From positions 1 through 64,000 of the IMG/VR virus record IMGVR_UViG_3300042147_000020: a DNA stretch of 64,000 nucleotides; one strand, 5' to 3'. This DNA is from a virus. This document shows, in pieces, positions 16,488-24,878 of this stretch. The translations under genes were made by a program, and so were the position numbers. The notes under the pieces are model-generated. The model was not told the origin of the DNA and did not search any database. It saw only the letters and a list, made by a program, of their open reading frames with translations. The stretch's first letter is position 1. Every line of letters begins with the position of its first letter.

Positions 16488-17450
16488 TTATACCGCAGCC
16501 GGTTCGATGAGTTCCAACACGGGCCACCAGCATGAGATAGATTGGGTTATGGTGATAGCCCCGATGTTTCTTCGAGTAAGGCCGTCGCGGGTACCAGTGA
16601 CGTTAGAACCACGAACCAACGACTGGGTTGCCGCACCCGAAGTAACCTTCTCTTGTGTCAGAATACCGTACGCCATAGACGCCGCGCTATATCCCATGGT
16701 CGTCAAGGTATTGTTTGCTTGGTTAGCCATGCGTTGGACGGTAGGTACCCATACTGAGATAGGGTACATGAGATCATCGTACTCACAAGTAAAGGTTTCA
16801 ACCGGCTCTGCTACGTTACCGGTTGGTGGAAAGACGCCGTAGTCATCGTTATAACCGCGCATTAAGCGAACGCGGTAGGTATCGGCGCCAATAGTTACCT
16901 GTGCGTTCTGGTTAACGTTGGCACCGGCGTTGTACGGACCATTGTCGTTGGAGCCGAATACCAGCCCAGCGTTGTACAGTGCCGTCCAACCAACCCCGGA
17001 AACAGGTAGTTGTTCGGGCACGTAGATCACTTTGCCGTTACGAGCGAACTTGTGCCATTTGGGAGACACGTTCTGCACCGTACCTGAAAGGAAGTTCACC
17101 GCTGTACGCAGTGCGTTGATGTTAATGAAGGACGCCGATGCGATACTACCGAAGTATCCGTAGTTGTAGTCACCGGCTTTCAAGGTGTTAGGACCAGCAC
17201 CACGACGAGGAACAGTTACGATCTGATAGTTTGGTGATACCGTCCGGTCTGTCGCCGAAATGGTCTCGAATACGTAGTAGTACGTGGTACCACGCAACAC
17301 CGTGGAGTCAGTGTAAGTAGTTTCACCTGCCGTTAGAGAAACCAACAAACCAGTCAGGTTAGCTCGGTCAATTGCCGAAGTACCACGGTAGATGTTTACC
17401 GTGATGGGAGTGGCCCCATTGGGGTTTGTCCAAGTCAATTTGTTATACAT
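16488..17450 (-). CDS. Fibre paralogue with FN3-like N-terminus (copy 3)
   Basis: 320 residues. FN3-like N-terminus (LTWTNPNGATPITVNIYRG), GAGPNTLKAGDYNYGYFG linker, WHKFARNGKVIYVPEQ, ALYNAGLVFGSNDNGPYNAG, YRVRLMRG and CWWPVLELI. More divergent in its variable C-terminal region than copies 1 and 2. Start supported by AAGGA. Confidence 0.7.
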   Translation of the reverse strand: MYNKLTWTNPNGATPITVNIYRGTSAIDRANLTGLLVSLTAGETTYTDSTVLRGTTYYYVFETISATDRTVSPNYQIVTVPRRGAGPNTLKAGDYNYGYFGSIASASFININALRTAVNFLSGTVQNVSPKWHKFARNGKVIYVPEQLPVSGVGWTALYNAGLVFGSNDNGPYNAGANVNQNAQVTIGADTYRVRLMRGYNDDYGVFPPTGNVAEPVETFTCEYDDLMYPISVWVPTVQRMANQANNTLTTMGYSAASMAYGILTQEKVTSGAATQSLVRGSNVTGTRDGLTRRNIGAITITQSISCWWPVLELIEPAAV

Positions 17451-17459
17451 GAAAATTCC

Positions 17460-18503
17460 TTACGCGACGTTCGCGCCACTAACAGTGAAAGGGTTCAAGT
17501 CTGCTAAGCTGTACACCAAGTTAGCTGGGTCACTTGCCAATTGAGTACCGATCGCGCTAATTGTAAAAGCGTTTAAGTCAGGTGCTGCACTTGATGTGAC
17601 GTTAACTGGGTTTAGCGCGCAACCTGGGAAGGTAGCTCCAGTGACCACAGGTTGTTTGGTGGGCCACAGAGTAATCACGTTGACTGGGTTAAACAAGGCT
17701 TCGTTAAACCCAGAACCTAGTTGGGCTTGGCGTGAGTCTAGAATCGAGGGTGCTTGAAGCCCCGTCGAAGTTCCGATGACTGTGTACGGATCTAGTAGCG
17801 TTTCATCTGGGATCAATTCCAGTACTGGATACCAATTTGAGTTCGGTGAAGCCTTACTGTAACTCCATTTTGGGGTAAGACCCGTTGCATCGCCCCTAGC
17901 CCAAAATAATGCTATATTAGACGAGCTGGTCTCCTGCACCGACATGTTTAAATTGCTACCCACGTAGCTCAGTGCGTTACTAACCCATTTATCGGATGGT
18001 GTGTTAGCACCCACTAGGACTCGCCCAAACAACTGGTCGAATTCATTGTTAGCCGCTACCACCGAGGCTGGATCAGAACCCATACCAGTCGGCAACCGTG
18101 GGAGTAGATACCAGTTACGAGTGCCGTCGAATTTCTGAATAGGGTTCCACTGATCGACCCCAGCACCTACTGGGTACAACCCATTACCCTTAACGCCGTA
18201 CACTAACCCAGAGTTATATAGGTCGTTCCACACAATGGCACTGAGGGCCATTTGTCTGGAAATGTAAATCACTTTGTTATTGCGGAAGAATTTAAACCAC
18301 TGGGCCCCTGTCCAAGAGTTGAGGGTGCCCGTAGGAATATTGAACTTTAAAACCAAGTCTTTTCCGTAGAACAGTTCAGTTCCAGACACCTCTCCGAAGT
18401 AACCCAGCGTGCTGTTACCGAACTGTAAAGTTTTGGTTCCAGGGCCTGAGTTGGGGTAAAGGTTCGAACCACTTGGAGATTTACCTAACATCATTTCTAA
18501 CAT
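17460..18503 (-). CDS. Fibre paralogue lacking the FN3 domain (copy 4)
   Basis: 347 residues. A near-perfect GGAGGTGA ribosome site fixes the ATG. It lacks the FN3-like domain and starts almost directly with the GPGTKTLQFGNSTLGYFG linker, then WFKFFRNNKVIYISRQ, NDLYNSGLVYG and NWYPVLELI. A C-terminal 110-residue extension has three short repeats built on LNPFTVSG/LNPVNVT/LNAFTIS, each containing 'N-x-[FV]-T-[IV]' strands. The missing FN3 and added repeats make it the most altered member. Confidence 0.7.
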   Translation of the reverse strand: MLEMMLGKSPSGSNLYPNSGPGTKTLQFGNSTLGYFGEVSGTELFYGKDLVLKFNIPTGTLNSWTGAQWFKFFRNNKVIYISRQMALSAIVWNDLYNSGLVYGVKGNGLYPVGAGVDQWNPIQKFDGTRNWYLLPRLPTGMGSDPASVVAANNEFDQLFGRVLVGANTPSDKWVSNALSYVGSNLNMSVQETSSSNIALFWARGDATGLTPKWSYSKASPNSNWYPVLELIPDETLLDPYTVIGTSTGLQAPSILDSRQAQLGSGFNEALFNPVNVITLWPTKQPVVTGATFPGCALNPVNVTSSAAPDLNAFTISAIGTQLASDPANLVYSLADLNPFTVSGANVA

Positions 18504-18554
18504 TTTGTCACCTCCGATGGGGGGACACGTGCTACCAAAAGATAGACTGAGACA

Positions 18555-18593
18555 CCACCACACAAGGGGTCAGTAACTCCCCTTGTGTGGTGG
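18555..18593. terminator. 15-bp perfect hairpin after the collagen-like fibre gene
   Basis: CCACCACACAAGGGG and its exact complement flank a nine-base loop. The hairpin is strong in both directions but has no T run. It sits directly after the fibre stop, so transcription termination or mRNA 3'-end protection is likely. Confidence 0.55.
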
Positions 18594-18600
18594 TTATGCG

Positions 18601-21600
18601 TTAAACAGAAGCACCGACGGTACCAATCCACTTCGTACCATCCCACAACAAAGTGACAATGGTGGTGGAAGCACCGAGTACAGGAGCAGCACCACCGTTC
18701 CACGTGATGGTTGGCCACGTGATCGTTGCAGCACCTTGGATGACCAACACCACGGACATGGTACGAGTTGCACCCGGCACCGTACCGGCTTTGAACGAGA
18801 TGGTAGTCGCAGTGGAGTTAGCCACCGACCACACGTTACCGATGGCCAAGTCGAGGACACCAGCCGCAGCAGCGTTCATCTTCAGGTCGTAGACGTCCAA
18901 GGACACCCAAGCACCGTTCTTACGCAGGTACTGTTTACCGTCAGAGGCAGCGTCCGCGAGGGAAGCCGGAACGATCACCCACGCTGCACCTTTACGCATG
19001 TAGCCGTTGGCATCGTTCGGAGCATCTTGCAGAACAGAGACCCACGCTGCACCTTTACGACCGTAAGCCAAGGCGTCGTTAGGTGCTTCAGGGAGACCGG
19101 CAGGAACAGTAACTTCCGCCCATGCTCCATTCTTACGAGCGTATTGTTTACCGTCGTTAGGAGCTTCTGCTACTGCGAAGACCACCTCAGTCCAAGCACC
19201 GTTCTTACGAACGTATTGCTTGCCATCACTCAGAGCTTCAGCCACAGGGACTGCTACCCAAGCGCCGTTCTTCCGGGTGTAGAAACCACCATCAGACGGA
19301 GCTTCGGAGATACCAGCCGCAGGGATCACGACTTCAAGCCAAGAACCGTTCTTACGGATGTACTGCTTACCGTCGAGCGGTGCTTCGATGACAGGGATCT
19401 CGAACCAGACACCATCTTCACGACCATACAGCTTGCCGTCTTGTGGTGCTTCCAGTACGTCGACCTTAACCCACGCACCGTCTTTACGAGCGTAGTACTG
19501 ACCATCCGACAGGGCTTCCAGTACAGTGATCTCAACCCACTGATCGTATTGACGAGCGTAGACCTTACCATCGTCAGACGGACTGTAGACGTTACCACCA
19601 CCCATGTAACCGAGTGACACCCACAGAACGTCCGTAGACTTTCTGAAGTACTGCATGGTACCGGTGTTCAGGTAGTAGTCGGCACGACGACCGTCCAGTG
19701 GACCCGGATCACGACCCAGGGAAATCCAAGCAGTGCCTGGTTCACCTTTGTCGCCAGTGAAACCGATCGGACCTTTCGGACCAACGACCGTATCACCCTT
19801 ATCACCTTTGTCGCCCTTAGGACCTTGGATAGACCCCAAGTCATCATAGGCTGCACCAGTCCAACCCCAGAAGTTCAGCCCGATCATGTAACCCTGACCG
19901 AGAGTACCAGTACCCGGCAGGTCAGCAGTGCTAGCGAGTTTCCCGAGGATTGTGATACCCGGACCCATTGGACCGTCTTCACCTTGTGGTCCTACGATGT
20001 TGCCGAGGAATACCCAAGCGGTACCATCGTAGGAGTAAACGTCGCCATCACCGACGATGTAGCCGTCGCCTTGAACCATTCCAGTAACGGCGTTCAGAGC
20101 AGCGAGATCGACGAGGTTACCCTTCGGTTTGAAGTTGTTACCTTGATCACCTTTAGGACCTTCCGGACCAATCAAGCGAGCCAAGAAGTCGTTGATGCTG
20201 GTGATAGACGGATCGACGATCTGTGCCATCTCCAGAGCAGACTTACCAGTAGGACCAGTCAGGTCGCCGAGGTTAATCCAACCTGCACCGTTGTACACCC
20301 ATAAGTGACCAGTGACCATGTAGGTCCAGCCGATCTGCGGGTCAGCAACACCGTTGAGTAGGGACGGGTTAGACAGGATGCCTTTAGCGACCATGGAGTT
20401 ACCAGTGTCACCTTTGTCGCCTTTCACCCCGTCTTCACCTTGAGGACCTTGAATGACACCGAGGTCAAGCCACTCGTCACCATCCCAACCCCAGAAGTGA
20501 CCTTGGATCAGGTAGCCATCACCCAACTCACCCGTAGCAGGCAAACCGGCAGTGGTATCGAACTTACCTTTCAGTGTCAGACCGGCACCGAGGTCGCCCT
20601 TATCACCTTTGTCACCTTTGATGCTGTCACCTTGGTCGCCCTTAGGGCCAACGTAAGTACCACAGTCAACCCACGCACCACTGATGGTGACGTAGAGGTT
20701 CTGACCAGCGATCCAAGCAGCGAAAGCAGGAGCAACGGTAGGGTCTGGCAAGTTCTCGAAGGCGGCTACTTTACCAGCGATAACCAAGTTCTGACCCGGA
20801 TCACCTTTAGGACCGGTAACCGAATCACCTTTGTCCCCTTTAGGACCGGCCACAGCAATCAACCAATCTTCGACTGTCCCGGTGTAACCCGCTTCTACAG
20901 CCAGTGCGTAGTTCGACTTACCTTTGATACTCTCCAGCCATTCAGCCAGAGTACCCACATAGCCGTCTTCTTCAACGGCCAGTTGGTAAGCAGAGAGACC
21001 TTGAACAACACCGAGGTCTTCCCATTCAGTACCCGACCACACCCACAAGTGACCTTGGATGTAGTAACCGTCACCACCGGCGTTACCGGAAGGAGGGAGG
21101 TCGCCCGGATCTTCAAACTTACCCAACACCGAGATGGCGTTGGCAGGATCGCCTTTAACACCTTGAGGACCGATGTCGCCCTCGTCACCCTTAGGACCAA
21201 CCAAGCTTTCCAAGTACTGGAGCAACGTACCACTGAAACCGGTAGAGATCGCCAGTTCGTAGTTGTTCTTACCCACCAAGGAAGCCAACCATTGGGCTTC
21301 AGTGCCACTATAACCACGGGAAGCAGCCAGCTCGTAAGCCGACTTACCAGTAGGGCCGACTTGACCAACCTTGGCCCAGCCCACTGTATCCCAAACATAC
21401 ATGGACTCGTCGATGATCCAAGAGTCGCCGGAGACGTTATCCCCGTTAGGCAACTCGGAGATGTCTGACAGAGAACCCATGATCCGTAGACCGATACCAT
21501 CATGACCTTTGAGGGACTCGATCCACTCCTCGAACGTACCTGGGAACCCGCCTTCGATTACCGCAACGTCATACGCTGAGTAACCCTGAATACCGCGGAC

Positions 21601-21864
21601 CACACCAACGTTACGCCATTCGCCTTCTACCAACGTGTGGAGATCGTAGCCGATGATCCAAGAATCACCAGGCTGAGAGTCACCCACGTTCGGAAGGTTG
21701 ACCACGTCCGCCAAGGTACCCAAGATGCGAATCGAGTCGCCGTCTCTGCCCGCAGAGACGATCTCTGACAATGGGGCTTTCTTGCTGAACCCATTTTGAA
21801 CTACTTCGATTAACTCAGCGCCCGTGATGGGGCCCGCTGGGTCCATTTCTGAGATTTTACCCAT
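18601..21864 (-). CDS. Collagen-like tail fibre, 1087 residues
   Basis: The N-terminal 50 residues (GKISEMDPAGPITGAELIEV...) resemble a virion-attachment region. Residues about 50-730 alternate collagen Gly-x-Y blocks (GPKGDKGD, GPEGPKGDQG, GPQGEDGPMG) with about ten copies of a short beta module of the type 'LGD-G-Y-x-I-x-G-H-L-x-V-W-x-G-x-x-W-x-x-L-G'. Residues about 760-1010 hold some twelve tandem 20-30-residue repeats of the form EAPxDGKQYxRKNGAWVxV. A unique 80-residue tip follows. This is a long trimeric fibre, probably the main host-binding fibre. Confidence 0.85.
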   Translation of the reverse strand: MGKISEMDPAGPITGAELIEVVQNGFSKKAPLSEIVSAGRDGDSIRILGTLADVVNLPNVGDSQPGDSWIIGYDLHTLVEGEWRNVGVVRGIQGYSAYDVAVIEGGFPGTFEEWIESLKGHDGIGLRIMGSLSDISELPNGDNVSGDSWIIDESMYVWDTVGWAKVGQVGPTGKSAYELAASRGYSGTEAQWLASLVGKNNYELAISTGFSGTLLQYLESLVGPKGDEGDIGPQGVKGDPANAISVLGKFEDPGDLPPSGNAGGDGYYIQGHLWVWSGTEWEDLGVVQGLSAYQLAVEEDGYVGTLAEWLESIKGKSNYALAVEAGYTGTVEDWLIAVAGPKGDKGDSVTGPKGDPGQNLVIAGKVAAFENLPDPTVAPAFAAWIAGQNLYVTISGAWVDCGTYVGPKGDQGDSIKGDKGDKGDLGAGLTLKGKFDTTAGLPATGELGDGYLIQGHFWGWDGDEWLDLGVIQGPQGEDGVKGDKGDTGNSMVAKGILSNPSLLNGVADPQIGWTYMVTGHLWVYNGAGWINLGDLTGPTGKSALEMAQIVDPSITSINDFLARLIGPEGPKGDQGNNFKPKGNLVDLAALNAVTGMVQGDGYIVGDGDVYSYDGTAWVFLGNIVGPQGEDGPMGPGITILGKLASTADLPGTGTLGQGYMIGLNFWGWTGAAYDDLGSIQGPKGDKGDKGDTVVGPKGPIGFTGDKGEPGTAWISLGRDPGPLDGRRADYYLNTGTMQYFRKSTDVLWVSLGYMGGGNVYSPSDDGKVYARQYDQWVEITVLEALSDGQYYARKDGAWVKVDVLEAPQDGKLYGREDGVWFEIPVIEAPLDGKQYIRKNGSWLEVVIPAAGISEAPSDGGFYTRKNGAWVAVPVAEALSDGKQYVRKNGAWTEVVFAVAEAPNDGKQYARKNGAWAEVTVPAGLPEAPNDALAYGRKGAAWVSVLQDAPNDANGYMRKGAAWVIVPASLADAASDGKQYLRKNGAWVSLDVYDLKMNAAAAGVLDLAIGNVWSVANSTATTISFKAGTVPGATRTMSVVLVIQGAATITWPTITWNGGAAPVLGASTTIVTLLWDGTKWIGTVGASV
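18890..19610 (-). repeat. Tandem coding repeats in the fibre gene
   Basis: About twelve related units encode (E/D)A-x-x-DG-x-x-Y-x-RK-x-G-A-W-V. On the + strand they show as recurring CCGTTCTTACG and TTACCGTC blocks. Units are imperfect in length and sequence, so copy number may change by slippage or recombination. Confidence 0.8.
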
Positions 21865-21898
21865 TGCAAAATACCTTTGTTAAAAATGGGGTTCCTAA

Positions 21899-22450
21899 TT
21901 AAGCTGCGTCCTCAAGACGAATGGTACCGTCTTCCTGCAACCTCACACTACCGTCTTCTTCCAGACGCGCATTACCTTCGACTGGACTAACAAGAGTAAT
22001 CGGTAAAGAACCAGTATAAAGCAACGAGCTAGCTTTAGCTCTTAGCTGAATTGTTACTTCATTAGTACCCGGTGCCGGTGTCGGTAATTCGGTGACAGTA
22101 AACTCAACGTCACTTGCCACCAACTGTAATTGTTGAACCACATAGCTCAACGTTAGGGCCAAATCAGCCGCTGGAGGACAGGAGAACCCTGAACCCAGTA
22201 CGAGGAGTGCGTCGCGGTGATAGTGGACTTCTACTGACCCGGTGAGTACCTGACCGGCCTTGGCAGTTATGACAACTTTCGTGTTATACCACGCGTCAGT
22301 TGGTGAATCCCACGCGACTGGCGCCGAGTGAGTTACCTGAGAAGCTAGGAGGGGTTTATTTGGACTGGTTCCATTGATGGCCGCGAAAAAGTTCTCTTCG
22401 GCGGTTTTCACCGGATCAATCTGTAATCGGTTAGTCACTACGCCTGACAT
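21899..22450 (-). CDS. Small beta-rich virion-type protein, family copy A
   Basis: 183 residues; first of five adjacent relatives. Shared pattern: a helical N-terminus, then NTKVVITAKAGQVLTGSVEVHYHR, a D-x-E-F-T-V strand and LLYTGSLPITLV. The C-terminus adds a twice-repeated RLEEDG-x-[IV] motif (RLEEDGSVRLQEDGTIRLED), absent in the other copies. Start chosen for AGAGG spacing. Lies between the fibre gene and the other copies, so a virion or fibre-support role is likely. Confidence 0.65.
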   Translation of the reverse strand: MSGVVTNRLQIDPVKTAEENFFAAINGTSPNKPLLASQVTHSAPVAWDSPTDAWYNTKVVITAKAGQVLTGSVEVHYHRDALLVLGSGFSCPPAADLALTLSYVVQQLQLVASDVEFTVTELPTPAPGTNEVTIQLRAKASSLLYTGSLPITLVSPVEGNARLEEDGSVRLQEDGTIRLEDAA

Positions 22451-22513
22451 GATAATCATCCTCTAGATAGAGCACGGTCTCTGGATTAACGACCCGCTAT
22501 TAATAGACACTCG

Positions 22514-22545
22514 ACATAAAGTCCGGGCCGTCCCCGGCTTTTATG
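22514..22545. terminator. Terminator hairpin between family copies A and B
   Basis: ACATAAA, a CCGGG/CCCGG hairpin, then CTTTTATG on the + strand. Very similar to the hairpin after copy C, as expected if gene plus terminator were duplicated together. Confidence 0.6.
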
Positions 22546-22560
22546 TTGTTACCGAACCAC

Positions 22561-23142
22561 TTAAGCTTCTGGATCGAAGCCGTCGAGGTCAGTAACCGGG
22601 GTAGCGATAGCCAAGCTCAGCGGTACGATAGTCAGGCCGACGAGTTCTGGGTTTACGATGATCTGACTGAGCTGAACCGAACTAGGTTCGATTATTAAAG
22701 TCAGACTACCCCGATACGCCAAAGAGCCAACAGAAGCTTTCAGCTCTACCACGTCGGCATCGACAAAATCGGTGGGGAGTGCTGTGGTTAGATCAATGTC
22801 CGTCAGCTCCAAAGCTGATCTGTAGTAGGCATTAAATCCGTCCAACAGGGTGGCGTGGGTAGGGGGAACTTCAACCACGATTCCTTGTGGGTCAGCCAGA
22901 GTTTCGAACTCCGCCAAATCAATCCGATCGTACGCGAGTTCTACTTCACCTACGAGACGACGGTTAGGTTTGGGTGTGATGATGATTTTGGTATTGGCAG
23001 GGTTTTCTGCCCCAGGTTGTTGTTCTGGTGTGAGGACTGACGGCGCGCTAAATTGGACGTCGTCAAGCGTCAAGTCCAACGAGTCTGTCTCGTTGATCAG
23101 AGCCAGGAGCTGCTCTGCGGATGTCATTCCAATGTGATACAT
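22561..23142 (-). CDS. Small beta-rich virion-type protein, family copy B
   Basis: 193 residues. N-terminal EQLLALINETDSLDLTLDDVQFSAPS, then NTKIIITPKPNRRLVGEVELAYDR and a SLAYRGSLTLIIEP strand. It ends VPLSLAIATPVTDLDGFDPEA, nearly the same tail as copy D. The ribosome site is weak, and an ATG five codons inside is an alternative start. Confidence 0.65.
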   Translation of the reverse strand: MYHIGMTSAEQLLALINETDSLDLTLDDVQFSAPSVLTPEQQPGAENPANTKIIITPKPNRRLVGEVELAYDRIDLAEFETLADPQGIVVEVPPTHATLLDGFNAYYRSALELTDIDLTTALPTDFVDADVVELKASVGSLAYRGSLTLIIEPSSVQLSQIIVNPELVGLTIVPLSLAIATPVTDLDGFDPEA

Positions 23143-23235
23143 GACGTGTACGCCTGCATGATTGAATGGAGTTTGCCGAAGTTCTCGACCCCGTCAAAAG
23201 ATAAGTCGCCCTAAACAGCAAACCCCCGGAGACCG

Positions 23236-23679
23236 TTACACCAAACGCAGGGCTACAGTAATTGAACCACCTACGTACAGCAAGTTACCGACGATAGGGG
23301 TTACAGTCACAGTGCCGTCAGTTGCGTCGACTGGGATAGTGAGCGCTGTGAACTCAACAGCCGATTCGATGATTCGCAGAGCAGCCGCTACTTTGGTTTT
23401 GACGTCAGCTTCAGTGTCAGTTGCCGTAACGTCTACAGCCGCAGGGGTAGGGATCTCTTGGGAGGCCAGCGTAGCACGGTCGTAGGTGTACGTCAGGCTA
23501 CCGGTGTAACCATGGCCAACAATACCCGTCAGCGTCACCTCAGTGTTGTCTGTGGTCTCGCCAGTAGGTTCCACAGCAGGACCAGCCGTCACACGACCTT
23601 CAGCCAGCAACGTACCGTTCTTCTCGTTTACCAACGCCAACACGTTTGTCAGAGGACTCACGCTCAAGTTGATTTTCAT
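23236..23679 (-). CDS. Small beta-rich virion-type protein, family copy C
   Basis: 147 residues. Pattern: LTNVLALVNEKNGTLL, NTEVTLTGIVGHGYTGSLTYTYDR and LLYVGGSITVAL. Lacks the TPVTDLDGF tail of copies B and D. Good AGAGGA ribosome site. Confidence 0.65.
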   Translation of the reverse strand: MKINLSVSPLTNVLALVNEKNGTLLAEGRVTAGPAVEPTGETTDNTEVTLTGIVGHGYTGSLTYTYDRATLASQEIPTPAAVDVTATDTEADVKTKVAAALRIIESAVEFTALTIPVDATDGTVTVTPIVGNLLYVGGSITVALRLV

Positions 23680-23702
23680 ACATAATTCCTCTACTAGAAG
23701 AT

Positions 23703-23736
23703 GGCATAAAAGCCGGGAGTGACCCCGGCTTTTATG
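23703..23736. terminator. Bidirectional terminator between copies C and D
   Basis: GGCATAAAAGCCGGG and CCCGGCTTTTATG flank a six-base loop, giving T-rich ends on both strands. Confidence 0.7.
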
Positions 23737-23749
23737 TTGTAACTAAACC

Positions 23750-24256
23750 TTAGGCTTCAGCTTCGAAGCCGTCCAGGTCAGTTACTGGGGTAGCGCTGGA
23801 CAGGCTGACATCAGCCAAGCTCAGCGGTACGACGCGAACGCCGGTGTACAGCAGGCTGGTAGCCTTGGCGGTCAGGGTGACCGAACCGTCGGTGTCCATA
23901 TCAACAGGAGCGCTGAAAGCGCTGTAGTCGAATTCGCCAGCGACCAGACCCAGAGCAGCCAGAACCTTAACAACGGACTCAGCCTGATCGTCGTCAACCA
24001 GGGTATCAACCTTGGCTGGGGCGGTGGACGCAACAGCGTCGGTAGCGATGCTACGACGGGTGTAAGCGTAGGTCTGAGTGCCGGTGTAGTCGGCGATTGC
24101 AGTCAGGGTAACTTCGGTGTTACGACCGCCAGTGCCAGCAACAACGCTTGGGTTACCAACGGTAACTTGTGCTTCGGTGATCACTTGACCAACGTTGACA
24201 CCGTTGATCAGGTCCAGAATGTTCTGGATGGCGCTTTTAGCAGCATTAACTTTCAT
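23750..24256 (-). CDS. Small beta-rich virion-type protein, family copy D
   Basis: 168 residues. Pattern: IQNILDLINGVNVGQVITEAQVTV, NTEVTLTAIADYTGTQTYAYTRR and LLYTGVRVVPLSL, with the shared tail TPVTDLDGFEAEA. Codon use is noticeably GC-rich and regular, as in well-expressed phage genes. GGAG ribosome site. Likely an abundant structural or decoration protein. Confidence 0.7.
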   Translation of the reverse strand: MKVNAAKSAIQNILDLINGVNVGQVITEAQVTVGNPSVVAGTGGRNTEVTLTAIADYTGTQTYAYTRRSIATDAVASTAPAKVDTLVDDDQAESVVKVLAALGLVAGEFDYSAFSAPVDMDTDGSVTLTAKATSLLYTGVRVVPLSLADVSLSSATPVTDLDGFEAEA

Positions 24257-24389
24257 GGCGTACTCCAGCTATCCATAAGTAGACACAATGTCTACTCATA
24301 GTATTGTTAAGTAAAAGAATACATAAGTCGGCAATTCACTTATGGTTATAGGTGCACCCTTCTCATTGGCCGTTTATAGGAGCCTCAAC
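24257..24389. promoter_or_regulatory. Divergent intergenic region with inverted repeats
   Basis: This is the space between two divergent family copies, so it should hold both promoters. It is AT-rich and contains a perfect AGTAGAC-ACAAT-GTCTACT inverted repeat (24278-24296) and a CATAAGT/ACTTATG pair further right. No TATATTAC core is present. A regulator site or paired late promoters are possible. Confidence 0.4.
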
Positions 24390-24836
24390 GTGATTGTTGA
24401 TCATACCCTAACCCCGCTACAAAACATCATTGCCCTGATCAACGAAACCAACGATACGGCTTTCACCGCCGACGATTTCGTTCTTTCGGGTCTGGTGCAA
24501 ACCGACCTCACCGGTGACGTAACGGTGAAGAACTCCACCATTGTTGTGACATGTACTCTGAACAACGAGTTCTACGGCAACCAGACTTTGACTTTCCGTC
24601 GCCTCTACGTTCAAGAGATCGTCAAGTCCGACGACTACGTTATTCAGTCCGGTGACACTCTGGACTCGATCCGCCTGATGATCGCTGATCGTTACTTGAT
24701 GATCCCAGGTGAACTGGAGTGGGACAAGCCTGAGCTGGACGTACCAGTTGGTGAAACCTCTCCGTATGTACTGCGTGCCAAAGACGGTAGCCTGTGCTAC
24801 GTGGGTGAACTGACAATTACCTTCATCCAAAACTAA
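24390..24836 (+). CDS. Small beta-rich virion-type protein, family copy E (inverted)
   Basis: 148 residues, only member on the + strand. The GTG with TAGGAG seven bases upstream is chosen because it aligns with the paralogues' N-termini (LTPLQNIIALINETNDTAFTADDF). It also has NSTIVVTCTLNNEFYGNQTLTFRR and LCYVGELTITF. A longer ATG frame adds 16 residues but has no ribosome site. Confidence 0.7.
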   Translation: MIVDHTLTPLQNIIALINETNDTAFTADDFVLSGLVQTDLTGDVTVKNSTIVVTCTLNNEFYGNQTLTFRRLYVQEIVKSDDYVIQSGDTLDSIRLMIADRYLMIPGELEWDKPELDVPVGETSPYVLRAKDGSLCYVGELTITFIQN

Positions 24837-24838
24837 GC

Positions 24839-24876
24839 GCATAAAGAGGGAGGCCTTCGGGCCTCCCTCTATGCCG
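24839..24876. terminator. Bidirectional terminator between convergent genes
   Basis: AGAGGGAGGCC-TTCG-GGCCTCCCTCT stem flanked by GCATAA and ATGC, serving the + strand copy E and the leftward thymidylate kinase gene. Confidence 0.85.
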
Positions 24877-24878
24877 TC

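Noticed and set aside
18890-19610. Regular repeats that could be read as a CRISPR array
   Set aside because: They are in-frame protein repeats of unequal length within an intact fibre gene, with no unique spacers or cas genes.
20440-21468. Long + strand frame within the collagen-like fibre gene
   Set aside because: Antisense shadow of a repetitive gene; composition follows the complement of Gly-x-Y codons.
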